Source of the DNA: CBDFHB01 sp965250115
GTDB lineage: Bacteria; Acidobacteriota; Vicinamibacteria; Marinacidobacterales; SMYC01
Reading direction: 5' to 3'
Assembly (NCBI GenBank): GCA_965250115.1
Contig: CBDFNJ010000002.1
Location: 1,240,001 to 1,304,000, forward strand
DNA: 64,000 nt
Below, piece after piece: positions 52,189 through 61,348 of this stretch (position 1 is the stretch's first letter; each line of letters begins with the position of its first letter). The translations under genes were made by a program, and so were the position numbers. The notes under the pieces are model-generated. The model was not told the DNA's origin and did not search any database. It saw only the letters and a list, made by a program, of their open reading frames with translations.

Positions 52189-54792
52189 ATGTCGCTGAGC
52201 TTCGAGACTTACTGGCCACTGCTCTTGCTTCCGGCCGTTGTCTATCTATGGTGGGTCCGTAAGCGCACGGAAACCTCCCTTACCGAGAGACACGTGACGC
52301 TCCTGACCATCGTGCGGAGCAGTGTAGTCGTGCTGCTAGTGCTCGCCCTCATGAGGCCCCACTTCAATCGACCTTCCAGCGGGATTTCGACTGTCTTCCT
52401 CGTCGACGTCTCGCGCAGCATCTCTCCAGAGTTTCTGAGCGCTGCGATCCGCTGGAGCGCCGACGCGGTCCGCGACGGGAAGCCTGACCACGCTCGCTTC
52501 ATCGGCTTCGCGGCGCAGGCTTCGATGGTGGAGCGTGCCGAAGAGCTCGGGTCTCTCGCTGTCTATGACGGGGCTTCGCTCGAGTCGGGCATTCGGGTGA
52601 CTCCGGGGGCCATCGACCAGAGCGCCACCGACATCGAGCGCGCGGTGCGGCAGGCCATGGCGAGCTTCGCACCGCATCGGTTGAAGCGATTGGTCCTGGT
52701 CACGGACGGTCACGAAACCGACGGCGAGCTCGCCACGACCGTATCCGAGCTTCGGGAGCAGGGGGTTCGCGTTTTCACGATGCCAGCAGCCGTCCGCGCG
52801 GAAGGTGACAGTTGGATCGAAAATTTGGAAGTTCCCACAGACGTCCGAGCCGAGGAAACGATGGAGGTGGGGGTCGTCGTCTTCAGTCGGACTCCGCAGC
52901 AGGCGACGGTTGGCCTCGAGACCGCGTCTCTCGAGCTCGCGAAGAAAACCGCTGAGCTCGAGCCCGGCTTCAACCGCATCGTCTTCGAGGTGCGACTGCC
53001 CGACGAGGGCGTCGTGGACCTGCAGGCGCGCATCGAAACGCCGAGCGATCCGTTCCGCGTCAACGATCACCGACTGGAAACCATCCAGGTCGGTCCTCGC
53101 CCCCGCGTTCTCTATGTCGAGGGCCATCCTCCGAGCGCGTTCTACTTGAAGAGCGCTCTTGAGTCCGAAGGTATCGAAGTCACTCGGATGGCGACTTCGC
53201 AACTCTCGGCATCGCGAGAGCGGTTCGGTGATTTCGAGGCCATCCTGCTGAGCGACGTACCGGCAGGCTCCATGGACGAGGCTACGATGCGATCGCTCGA
53301 GAGCTACGTCCGTGACGAGGCCGGTGGGCTCGTGTTCGCGGCGGGCGAGACGAGCTACGGAGAAGGAGGCTACTCGGACACGACCGTCGAGCGCATCCTG
53401 CCCGTCGAGTTTCGTGTCGAGGAAAAGTGGAAAGATCTGTCCCTGATCGTCGTGCTCGACAAGTCCTACAGCATGTATGGTCGCAAGATCGCATTGGCCA
53501 AGGAGGCCACGAAAGCGGCGCTCGACCTTCTCGAGGATACCCATCGATTCGGCGTCGTGACCTTCGACTGGAATCCTTATACGACCATTCCGTTGCAGAC
53601 CGCATTGAACAAGGAGCGGATCAAGGATGGCATCAGTCGCATCCAGGCGAGCGCGCAGACAAATATCTACCCAGCGCTCGAGAGAGCTTTCGAGCAGCTC
53701 GTCGAGAGCCCCTCCAAGGTCAGGCACGTCATCCTACTGTCGGACGGGAAGACCTATCCGGATGACTACGAGGAGCTCGTTGAGCGCATGACCGACGAGG
53801 AGATCACCGTCTCGACGGTCGCCGTAGGAGAAGAGGCCGACCAGGAGCTACTGGCGGAGATCGCCACCTGGGGTAACGGCAGGAGCTATTTCATCAAGGA
53901 CGCAGCGCGAGTCCAACAGATCTTCATAGAGGAGACCCAGATCGCTCTCGAGGCGACGATCGTGGAAGAGTCGTTCCAGGCCCTCCTCAAGCGAGACGTC
54001 GAGGCAGTCCGGGGCATCGATTTCGACACGGCGCCCGCGCTCATGGGATATGTGAGTACGCTCGCCAAAGAGACCGCGGAGGTGATACTCGAGGCCCAAG
54101 GCGAAGACCCGCTTCTAGCCCGGTGGCATTACGGCATGGGGCGGACGGTCATGTTCACGTCGGACGTCAAGAATCGCTGGGCCGTCGACTGGTTGAACTG
54201 GGAGGGCTACGGTCCTTTCTGGGCGCAGACGATTCGATCCACGATGAGTCGCTCACGGGGAGCCGATGTGGACTTCCGGGTGGAGCGACGAGGCCAGGCG
54301 GCCGAGATCGATCTCCTCATCGTCGACGAGGAAGGCCGTTTCCCGAGAGGTCTCACGCCCACATTCGAAGTGACCGATCCTTCGACGAGCGCGGTTCGGA
54401 CGGTTGCGATGCATCAGACCGCGCCCGGCGCGTATCACGCGTCGCTGCCGCTGTCGGTCTCGTCCGTTTCCCCCTGGCGCTTCGAGCTGTCCGCCGAGGG
54501 ACTTCCCGAAGGGACCTACGGCGCTCGCCGCCACACACGGGCAATTTACTATCCCTATCCCGACGAGTATCGCTTCTACCCGCCAGATACCGAAAAGCTG
54601 GAGCAACTGGCGAAGGAGACAGGGGGCGTGTTCCGGCCGGAGATTCGGGACATCTTCGCGGACTTTGACGAGCGGGCGAGTGTCCCCACGGAGCTCGCGC
54701 CCTTTCTCGCGCTAGTGGCCCTCATCCTGTACCTCGTTGACATCGCTCTACGCCGCGCTCCCTGGCTTTGGCAAAGATTATCTAGAACTTGA
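52189..54792 (+). CDS. Large membrane protein with two vWA-like domains and a GATase1-like domain
   Basis: 867 residues. Two N-terminal membrane helices, a first vWA (FLVDVSRSISPEF, LVTDGHETDG), a beta domain, a class I glutamine amidotransferase-like domain near 300-410 (VLYVEGHPPSAFYLKSAL, ILLSDVPAG; no catalytic Cys), a second vWA (VVLDKSYSMYGRK, LLSDGKTYPDD) and a C-terminal membrane helix. This family usually lies in MoxR/DUF58 loci, but here it stands apart from the bat operon and has the ISL3-type element 50 bases upstream. It overlaps the next gene by 56 bases. Confidence 0.85.
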   Translation: MSLSFETYWPLLLLPAVVYLWWVRKRTETSLTERHVTLLTIVRSSVVVLLVLALMRPHFNRPSSGISTVFLVDVSRSISPEFLSAAIRWSADAVRDGKPDHARFIGFAAQASMVERAEELGSLAVYDGASLESGIRVTPGAIDQSATDIERAVRQAMASFAPHRLKRLVLVTDGHETDGELATTVSELREQGVRVFTMPAAVRAEGDSWIENLEVPTDVRAEETMEVGVVVFSRTPQQATVGLETASLELAKKTAELEPGFNRIVFEVRLPDEGVVDLQARIETPSDPFRVNDHRLETIQVGPRPRVLYVEGHPPSAFYLKSALESEGIEVTRMATSQLSASRERFGDFEAILLSDVPAGSMDEATMRSLESYVRDEAGGLVFAAGETSYGEGGYSDTTVERILPVEFRVEEKWKDLSLIVVLDKSYSMYGRKIALAKEATKAALDLLEDTHRFGVVTFDWNPYTTIPLQTALNKERIKDGISRIQASAQTNIYPALERAFEQLVESPSKVRHVILLSDGKTYPDDYEELVERMTDEEITVSTVAVGEEADQELLAEIATWGNGRSYFIKDAARVQQIFIEETQIALEATIVEESFQALLKRDVEAVRGIDFDTAPALMGYVSTLAKETAEVILEAQGEDPLLARWHYGMGRTVMFTSDVKNRWAVDWLNWEGYGPFWAQTIRSTMSRSRGADVDFRVERRGQAAEIDLLIVDEEGRFPRGLTPTFEVTDPSTSAVRTVAMHQTAPGAYHASLPLSVSSVSPWRFELSAEGLPEGTYGARRHTRAIYYPYPDEYRFYPPDTEKLEQLAKETGGVFRPEIRDIFADFDERASVPTELAPFLALVALILYLVDIALRRAPWLWQRLSRT

Positions 54793-55954
54793 CCACGCCA
54801 CTAGCCCCCCCGCCGACCGCTCGTCGGGCGAACGGATCATCGGGCGCCTTCGCAGCGGGACACCGGGCCCGATGTTGGTCGCCGTGGGCTCGATGCACGG
54901 TAACGAGCCCGCGGGGGTACTCGCGCTCGAACAGGTGGTCGAGAGACTCCAATCCGAGTCGCTGCTCGTCCGAGGCGATCTTCTAGCCCTGGTGGGCAAT
55001 CTATCCGCGATTCGCTCCGGGCAAAGGTTCATCGACGAGGACCTGAATCGTCAGTGGAGCCCGGAGAGGCTCGCGCGCCTCGCGTCCCTCGAGAGCGGTT
55101 CGACTGCCGAGGATCACGAGCAACGAGCGCTCCTGGAAGAGATCCACGTCGGTTTCGCGAGCGCGCGGGGCCCGATCACGCTTCTCGACCTCCACACCAC
55201 GTCCGGAGAAGGACACCCCTTCGCCGTATTCACCGACACGATGAGGAGTCGGCACTTCGCGCGGCGGTTCCCCGTGCCAGCGGTGCTCGGACTGGAGGAG
55301 AGTCTGGTCGGAACCTTGGTCGATTATGTCGGTTTGCTGGGACACGTGGCAGTCGGCTTCGAAGGGGGACAGCACCTCGATCCTCGGTCCGTCTCCAACC
55401 TGGCCTCGATTGCGTGGATGGCGCTCGCGGAGTTGGGGGCCGTCGATGCCGGTCGTTGCACCTGGATCGAGGAGCTACGAGGGGACCTGCGACGTTCGAC
55501 GCGTGCCGTTCCTCGGACCCTCTCGGTAGTCTACCGGCACCCGGTCTTCGAAGGAGAGCACTTTCGAATGTTTCCCGGCTTTCGCAGCTTTCAGGACGTG
55601 CACCAAGGGGAAGTCATCGCCCAGGATCGTGACGGAGATGTTCGGGTCCCCGCGAGCGGCTTCCTGCTCATGCCCCTCTACCAAAAACAGGGCGACGACG
55701 GTTTTTTCGTCGTGCGGAAAGTGTGGGAGGCCTGGCTCGCGGTATCGGCTCTGCTTCGTTTCGCTCGTGTCGGGCGCTTCGTGCACTGGCTTCCCGGCGT
55801 CTCGAGAATACCGGGAGAGGTCCACGCTTTTCGCGTCGACCGGCGGATCGCGCGGCGGTTCTCGCTCCAGATCCTTCATCTCCTCGGCTTCCGCCGCCGA
55901 AGCGAGGAAGAAGATGTGCTGACGGTGGAGCGCCGCCAGCACGATCTTAATTAG
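54737..55954 (+). CDS. Succinylglutamate desuccinylase / aspartoacylase family zinc enzyme
   Basis: 405 residues from TTG 54737, overlapping the vWA gene. Zinc carboxypeptidase-like motifs: SMHGNEPAG (His, Glu) and LLDLHTTSG (His), with the ordered FIDEDLNRQWSP substrate loop. The family removes acyl groups from N-acyl amino acids. The last 100 residues are a non-family helical extension (WEAWLAVSALLRFARVG). Later starts are possible. Gene order suggests no obvious pathway partner. Confidence 0.82.
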   Translation: MTSLYAALPGFGKDYLELDHATSPPADRSSGERIIGRLRSGTPGPMLVAVGSMHGNEPAGVLALEQVVERLQSESLLVRGDLLALVGNLSAIRSGQRFIDEDLNRQWSPERLARLASLESGSTAEDHEQRALLEEIHVGFASARGPITLLDLHTTSGEGHPFAVFTDTMRSRHFARRFPVPAVLGLEESLVGTLVDYVGLLGHVAVGFEGGQHLDPRSVSNLASIAWMALAELGAVDAGRCTWIEELRGDLRRSTRAVPRTLSVVYRHPVFEGEHFRMFPGFRSFQDVHQGEVIAQDRDGDVRVPASGFLLMPLYQKQGDDGFFVVRKVWEAWLAVSALLRFARVGRFVHWLPGVSRIPGEVHAFRVDRRIARRFSLQILHLLGFRRRSEEEDVLTVERRQHDLN

Positions 55955-56455
55955 CTATTTTACGGCTGCGAGCGCGGCTTTGTAGTTGGGCTCTTCACTG
56001 ACCGTTGGAACGAGCTCCGTATAGACGACTTTGCCGCTTTCGTCGACGACGACGATGGAGCGAGCGAAGAGCCCCGCAAGCGCCCCGTCCGTCATGAGCA
56101 CGCCATAGGCCTTGCCGAAATCCGACCCTCTGAGGTCCGAGAGCGACGTGACGTTCTCGATGCCCTCTGCGCCACAGAAACGTCCGTGGGCGAAGGGAAG
56201 GTCCTTGGAAACGCAGAGCACGGCGGTACTGTCAATCCCTCCCGCTTCGCTGTTGAATGTCTTAACCGACGTCGCGCACGTCCCAGTGTCGATGCTCACG
56301 AAAATGTTCAAGATGATCTTCTTGCCCGCGAAATCCGCGAGCGAGACGTCGCCGAGATCCGTTTTCGTCAGGTTGAAATCTGGTGCTTGGCTCCCGACCG
56401 CTGGAAGCTCCCCCGAAGTGTTGACGGGATTGCCGCCAAGAATCACCGTTGCCAT
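55955..56455 (-). CDS. tpx: Thiol peroxidase (atypical 2-Cys peroxiredoxin)
   Basis: 166 residues, full length for Tpx. The peroxidatic Cys60 is in IDTGTCATS and the resolving Cys94 in RFCGAEG, the same spacing as Escherichia coli Tpx. It reduces hydroperoxides with thioredoxin. Convergent with the preceding gene, whose stop it abuts with no gap. Confidence 0.97.
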   Translation of the reverse strand: MATVILGGNPVNTSGELPAVGSQAPDFNLTKTDLGDVSLADFAGKKIILNIFVSIDTGTCATSVKTFNSEAGGIDSTAVLCVSKDLPFAHGRFCGAEGIENVTSLSDLRGSDFGKAYGVLMTDGALAGLFARSIVVVDESGKVVYTELVPTVSEEPNYKAALAAVK

Positions 56456-56545
56456 GAAATCCTCCTACGGAATGATAGAACCTGTAACCCTATCAAGATT
56501 GTCAGCGTTCCGAAAGGGATCGTCGATCCCGCGGGACGAGTTTCG

Positions 56546-57400
56546 TTAGATCGCGGCAGGCTTCCATTCGGGCGGATACCACCGTCCGGGCGGCTCCCAC
56601 CTACCCTCGTCGTTCTGTACCGTAAGCACGCGGACCCCCTGCTCGGTGACGGCGAGGGTGTGCTCGTACTGAGCGGATAGCTTGCGATCGAGCGTCACAG
56701 CCGTCCAACCGTCGGACAAAAGCTCCATTCGCCATTCGCCCTCGTTAATCATGGGCTCGACCGTGAAGACGAGTCCCGGAGTCATCCGGAGGCCCCGTCC
56801 CGGCTTGCCGAAGTGGGGCACTTGCGGCGCTTCGTGAAAGCCGCGACCGGTCCCGTGGCCTACGAACTCTCGTACTACGGAGAAGCCGAGGGGCTCGACG
56901 TAGGACTGGATCGCGTGGCCGACGTCGCCGAGACGAGCGCCCGGCCTCACCGTTTCGATGCCACGGCGGCTGGACTCGAGCGTCGCTGTCAGCAGTTGCA
57001 TCGTGGGCTCGCCTACCTCGCCGACGGGGACCGTCGCGGCGTTGTCCCCGTGGAATCCATCGACGACGAGGGTGACGTCGATGCCGACGATGTCTCCCTC
57101 GTTCAGAATTTGCTTCGTGCTCGGGATGCCGTGGCAGATGACCTCGTTGACGGAAGTGCAGATACTCTTTGGAAAGCCACGATAGTTCAGCGGGGCGGCC
57201 ACGACCCCATGCCGTTTGGCGAATTCCACCTGAAGATCGTCGAGAGCCTGAGTGGTCATGCCCGGCTGGACCTGCTGCACGATCCATTCGAGACACTCGG
57301 AGGCGAGCTTGCCCGCGCGCGCCATAATTTCGAGCTCAGCGCGGCTCTTGATGAAGACTTTTCCGCTCGCTTCGTAGATATTGCTGGCTCCGTCCTTCAC
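56546..57400 (-). CDS. map: Methionine aminopeptidase, type I
   Basis: 284 residues from GTG 57400. Metal ligands and motifs are all present: ICTSVNEVICHGIPS, VGIDVTLVVDGFHGDNAAT (two Asp), FVGHGTGRGFHEAPQVPHFG (His), GLVFTVEPMIN (Glu) and QYEHTLAVTEQG (Glu). It removes the N-terminal Met from nascent proteins. A C-terminal extension of about 20 residues (EGRWEPPGRWYPPEW) is longer than in typical members. Confidence 0.96.
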   Translation of the reverse strand: MKDGASNIYEASGKVFIKSRAELEIMARAGKLASECLEWIVQQVQPGMTTQALDDLQVEFAKRHGVVAAPLNYRGFPKSICTSVNEVICHGIPSTKQILNEGDIVGIDVTLVVDGFHGDNAATVPVGEVGEPTMQLLTATLESSRRGIETVRPGARLGDVGHAIQSYVEPLGFSVVREFVGHGTGRGFHEAPQVPHFGKPGRGLRMTPGLVFTVEPMINEGEWRMELLSDGWTAVTLDRKLSAQYEHTLAVTEQGVRVLTVQNDEGRWEPPGRWYPPEWKPAAI

Positions 57401-57560
57401 CGAATCATTGTAACCCGGACACCCGGAGCTTTCGCGAGAACATCTGCACCCTGCGCGAGCGGTTTCCTATTACATCTGCCGCGAGCCCGGCCCGAGTGGG
57501 CCGGCCGTTCCCCCGAGCGAAGAGCGAGGGGAGCGAACGAGCCGAAGAGGCGAGTGAGCA

Positions 57561-58301
57561 CTAGAAATTAATGCGCCGCATCACGAATCGTGGCAGGTTC
57601 CGAATGACGAGCATGACGTAGCGCCAGATGGGGGGCGAGTAGACTTCGGGCGCGCCACGCTCGAGCGCCTTCAGGACGTCGCGCGCGACCGCCTCGGGCT
57701 CTCCTGCGAAAGGTGGCTTGGGAGAACCGGCGGTCATGCCCGTCTTCACGAAACCTGGCTTCACGCAGATCGTCTCGAGACCCCGATCTCGAAACTTGTG
57801 ATCCAGGCCTTCCAGATATGCGGAGAGACCCGCCTTGCTCGCTCCATAGAGCACGACCGGCTTGCGCCCACGCTCGCCGGCGACGGATGAGAAGACGCAG
57901 AGCTTGCCTCCGCCGCGCTCCAGAAGGCGCCGGCGCGCCCTCTCGCAGAACATAACCGTATTCGCGAAATTGACGGTCAGGAGCCTTCGGGCAAGATCGA
58001 CGTCGGACTCGAGCTTGTCCTGGGTGGCGAACATGCCCGCGGTGACGACGACCGCATCCAACCCCTCGAGAGATTCCTCCGCCGAGGTGAGGGCGGTCTC
58101 GAAAGTCTCCGGGCGCTCTAGGTCGCACTCGGCGACAGGGATATCTTCTTTGGCGCGGGCGCGGACTTGCATGTCACTCGCCGACCTCTTCAAGTCGTCG
58201 AGGTCGCGACCGAGCAAGCAGACGCGGTGACCCTTCTCGGAGAGTAGTCGGCCGAGCGCGCGGCCTATACCCTTCGTTCCCCCGAGCAGTGCGACCTTCA
58301 C
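57561..58301 (-). CDS. dprE2: Short-chain dehydrogenase, DprE2-like
   Basis: 246 residues from GTG 58301, which overlaps the dprE1 stop (GTGA). SDR motifs: VALLGGTKGIGRALG, DAVVVTAGM (NNAG variant), catalytic Ser in FSSVAGERG, YGASKAG (YxxxK). In actinobacteria DprE2 reduces the 2-keto intermediate made by DprE1, giving decaprenyl-phospho-arabinose. The pairing here supports the same two-step epimerisation of a polyprenyl-phospho-pentose, though the polymer it feeds is unknown. Confidence 0.85.
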   Translation of the reverse strand: MKVALLGGTKGIGRALGRLLSEKGHRVCLLGRDLDDLKRSASDMQVRARAKEDIPVAECDLERPETFETALTSAEESLEGLDAVVVTAGMFATQDKLESDVDLARRLLTVNFANTVMFCERARRRLLERGGGKLCVFSSVAGERGRKPVVLYGASKAGLSAYLEGLDHKFRDRGLETICVKPGFVKTGMTAGSPKPPFAGEPEAVARDVLKALERGAPEVYSPPIWRYVMLVIRNLPRFVMRRINF

Positions 58302-59605
58302 ACGGGGTCTCCCAAGACTCTTACCGACTGAGCGCTCCGAAACTTGAGCTCCGGATCCCATCGGCGCCGCACTTCCATCCATCGTTCGAGGCGAGGCTCC
58401 ATCGCGCGGAAGTGCTCCGCTCGCGTGAAGGCGTCCTTCGCGAGGTAGATGCGGCCACCCTCCTGAAGCACCGCTTCGTTGAGCAGGTCGACGAGCCCTT
58501 GAGTGCCCTCGTGCACGGCGAGATCGATGGCGACGGAAATACCGGGGCGGGGAAAAGAGAGCATCCCTTGCCCCTCTCCGCCACAGTCCTTGACGACACA
58601 GAGAAAGGAGTCTGTGCCGCCGCGGGCCGTGAGAACCGTGAGGAAACGTCGCGCCGCCTCGGGATCTGCCTTAGAGGGCAGCACGCATTGGTACTGCATG
58701 AACCCTCGATTGCCGTAGATCCGATGCCAGTGGAGTATGGTGTCGAGCGGATAGAAGAAGACCTCGGGATGGACGATGCGAGGGCGGTGAGCTTGCGCTC
58801 GATAGATGATTTCGTTGAAGGCGCGAATGCTAAGACTGTTGAGCGCCCAGTTCGGAAAGTCGAAGGGGACGGAGAAACGGCGTAGAGGAGACGGGGGCTT
58901 CGAGGGCGCCTCGTCCGCGCTGACCCATCGGCCGCGGCTCAGGATGCCGCGGCCGAGCGAGCGTCCTTGGGCCAGCCCGTCAATCCAGCCCACGGTGAGC
59001 GGCCACTCTTTCGCCGCGTTCTTGAGACCCGCCACGAGGTCGTCGATATTCGCGAACCGCTCGCGCTCCTCGTAGATCCAGGGTGACGGCAGCGAGCGCA
59101 GCCGAAACTCCACTTCGAGAATGTGACCCGTAAGTCCCATGCCGCCCACCGTTGCCCAGAAGAGCTCCGGCTCGATCGAAGGTGAGCACTCTACGAGGCG
59201 TCCGTCGGCGACGCGGAGAAGAAGCTTCTCGACGTGCGCGCCGAAGCAGCCGTCGACGTGATGGTTCTTTCCGTGGACGTCAGCGGCGACCATACCGCCG
59301 AGCGTGACGAACTGAGTCCCTGGTGATACGGGCACGAACCGGTGCCTGGGTAAAAAGACGCGATGGAGCTGCCGCAGAGACAGTCCCGCCTCCACTCGGA
59401 TTATGCCCGAGCGTTCGTCGAAGGCGAGGATCCGATCGGCGAGGGTCGTCGTCGCGACTTCCAGGTGTCCGGGCGGCGGCAGCGCGGAGTCACCGTACGA
59501 GCGCCCGAGACCTCGGGAGAGCACGGCGTGCTCGCTGAGCGCGCGCAAATCTTCCGAGAAGACTTCTTTGCCCGGTTTGGGTATGCGGCCCCATCCCGAC
59601 AGCAT
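58298..59605 (-). CDS. dprE1: FAD-linked oxidoreductase, DprE1-like
   Basis: 435 residues. I start at ATG 59605, preceded by GGAGGAAGGA; an in-frame ATG at 59632 lies upstream of that site. N-terminal FAD domain: SRGLGRSYGDSA, VSPGTQFVTLGGMVAADVHGKNHHVDG, GGMGLTGHILEVEFRL. C-terminal half: YPLDTILHWHRIYGNRGFMQYQCVLP and the active-site region CVVKDCGGEGQ, close to the Cys-containing site of mycobacterial DprE1 though not identical. It oxidises decaprenyl-phospho-ribose at C2. Confidence 0.88.
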   Translation of the reverse strand: MLSGWGRIPKPGKEVFSEDLRALSEHAVLSRGLGRSYGDSALPPPGHLEVATTTLADRILAFDERSGIIRVEAGLSLRQLHRVFLPRHRFVPVSPGTQFVTLGGMVAADVHGKNHHVDGCFGAHVEKLLLRVADGRLVECSPSIEPELFWATVGGMGLTGHILEVEFRLRSLPSPWIYEERERFANIDDLVAGLKNAAKEWPLTVGWIDGLAQGRSLGRGILSRGRWVSADEAPSKPPSPLRRFSVPFDFPNWALNSLSIRAFNEIIYRAQAHRPRIVHPEVFFYPLDTILHWHRIYGNRGFMQYQCVLPSKADPEAARRFLTVLTARGGTDSFLCVVKDCGGEGQGMLSFPRPGISVAIDLAVHEGTQGLVDLLNEAVLQEGGRIYLAKDAFTRAEHFRAMEPRLERWMEVRRRWDPELKFRSAQSVRVLGDPV

Positions 59606-59736
59606 GGGCGTCCTTCCTCCAGCCATTTCCATCGACAGCGCACTGTATCAGGTCGCCGCTCTGCGCATCCAGCATCTTGCCAAGCAGTAAACGGGCTGAT
59701 AATCTCAGCGGTTGGAGGAAACGAGGAGCGGACTTC

Positions 59737-61092
59737 ATGGCGACGACGAAAGAGCAATCGAAAACGGAGCTTCTGGCGAGAGACCAGGCCCACCTCATTC
59801 ATCCTCTCCATGGGCCGGCGGCGCAAAGGAAGGGCCACGTGTGGATCCGAGGCGAAGGGGCCCGTCTGTACGACGTTGACGGTAGGGAGTACATCGACGG
59901 CCTTTCGGGCCTCTGGAACGTCTTCGCGGGGCACGGACGCAAGGAGATCGCCGACGTCGCCGCCGCACAGATGGCCGAGCTCGCATATTGCTCGGCCTAC
60001 TCGGGAAGCTCTCATCCGGCAGCAATCGAGCTTGCGGAGAGGCTCTCGCAGTGGGTCTATCCTTCCATCAACCATTTCTTTTTCACGTCGGGCGGAGGCG
60101 AGTCGAGTGACAGCAGCTTCAAGACCGCGCGCTACTACTGGAGGTTGAGAGGAAAGCCCGACAAGACGAAAGTCATCTCGAGGATTTGGGGCTATCACGG
60201 CGTGACGCTGGCCGCCATGAGCGCCACCGGCATCGTCGCGTATTGGCCCATGTTCGAGCCGAGGGTGCCTGGGTTCGTTCACATCCCGTCGCCTTACCCC
60301 TATCGCTACGAGGCGCCGGAAGGCGTCAGTCAGGGCGTCGCAGCAGCCAACGAGCTGGAAAAGGCCATATTGAAGGAAGGACCGGACACAGTCGGGATGT
60401 TCCTGGCCGAGCCGGTGCAGGGCGCGGGTGGTGTCATCGTGCCGCAGGACGACTACTTTGCCCGAGTAAGGGAGATCTGCAACCAGTACGACGTTTTGCT
60501 CGTGACTGACGAAGTCATCACGGGTTTCGGCCGCACCGGGAAGCGCTTCGGGCTGGATCACTGGGGCCTGGAGCCGGACATGATGCAGTTCGCCAAGGGA
60601 GTGACCTCGGGCTACCTCCCGCTGGGCGGCATCGGCCTCGGCGACCACGTCGCGGAAGTCCTGGAGGCGGCGGATCCGGTCTGGATGCACTCCTATACTT
60701 ACAGCTCTCATCCCGTAGGATGCCGGGTTGCGCTTCGGAACCTCGACATCATCGATCGGGAGGACCTCGTCGGCCAGGCCGCGGAAAAGGGTGCGCGGCT
60801 TCTGCGAGGACTCGATGAAGCCCTCGCAGAGCACCCGCACGTCGGAGAGGTGCGAGGTCTAGGTCTCATGGCGGCAGTTGAGATCGTTCGTGACAAAGGA
60901 ACGAAGGAACATTTCGCGCCGAGCGAGGAAATCGGACCGAGGGTCCAGGAGGAGGCCGACAAGCGCGGCCTTTTCTCGAGAACGCGCGGGGACATCTTCG
61001 TCCTGGCGCCGCCTGCGGTGACGACCGAAGCCGAGATCGATCGCATCGTGGAGGTTCTCGGGGAGTCCGTTCGCGCAGTCGTGGGACATTAG
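59737..61092 (+). CDS. Class III aminotransferase (omega-amino acid/diamine type)
   Basis: 451 residues from ATG 59737 (GAGGAGCGG upstream). Fold-type I motifs: LYDVDGREYIDGLSGLWNVFAGHG, FFTSGGGESSDSSFK, RIWGYHGVTLAAMSATG, LVTDEVITGFGRTGKRFG and the PLP lysine in QFAKGVTSGYLPLGG. The long N-terminus HLIHPLH resembles beta-alanine/omega-amino-acid:pyruvate transaminases. Amino donor unknown. The next gene starts 74 bases downstream. Confidence 0.92.
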   Translation: MATTKEQSKTELLARDQAHLIHPLHGPAAQRKGHVWIRGEGARLYDVDGREYIDGLSGLWNVFAGHGRKEIADVAAAQMAELAYCSAYSGSSHPAAIELAERLSQWVYPSINHFFFTSGGGESSDSSFKTARYYWRLRGKPDKTKVISRIWGYHGVTLAAMSATGIVAYWPMFEPRVPGFVHIPSPYPYRYEAPEGVSQGVAAANELEKAILKEGPDTVGMFLAEPVQGAGGVIVPQDDYFARVREICNQYDVLLVTDEVITGFGRTGKRFGLDHWGLEPDMMQFAKGVTSGYLPLGGIGLGDHVAEVLEAADPVWMHSYTYSSHPVGCRVALRNLDIIDREDLVGQAAEKGARLLRGLDEALAEHPHVGEVRGLGLMAAVEIVRDKGTKEHFAPSEEIGPRVQEEADKRGLFSRTRGDIFVLAPPAVTTEAEIDRIVEVLGESVRAVVGH

Positions 61093-61166
61093 TGTCTAGC
61101 TCTGCGGGTGGCGCGTCGCCTGTGTTACTCTGAGTGTGCTGAAGAAACAGCAGGAGGTCTTGGCAC

Positions 61167-61322
61167 ATGAGGCGGAGTCAGAAAGAGCTCGTCGAGAGCA
61201 GACGCGAGGTCGATCTAGAAGCTGATCGTGGCGAAGAGATTCTGCTCGAGATAGCCGAAGACGCACGCCGGCTCAAGAACCGCTATCCAGCCGAGACGGT
61301 CGTGCCAGAGGGTGGAGAATAG
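61167..61322 (+). CDS. pup: Pup-like protein (51 residues, ends Gly-Gly-Glu)
   Basis: ATG 61167 has AGGAGG nine bases upstream. The 51-residue product is charged, helical and disorder-prone (ELVESRREVDLEADRGEE, ILLEIAEDARRLKNRY) and ends VVPEGGE. Prokaryotic ubiquitin-like protein Pup is small, largely disordered, has a comparable LLDEI-DDVLEEN-type helix and ends GGQ or GGE; its C-terminal Glu side chain is ligated to lysines. A GGE end needs no deamidation. The gene lies 26 bases before a PafA/Dop homologue, which makes the call much stronger than the sequence alone. Confidence 0.75.
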   Translation: MRRSQKELVESRREVDLEADRGEEILLEIAEDARRLKNRYPAETVVPEGGE

Positions 61323-61348
61323 CTCACGCTCCGCCTGAACGATCCCTA

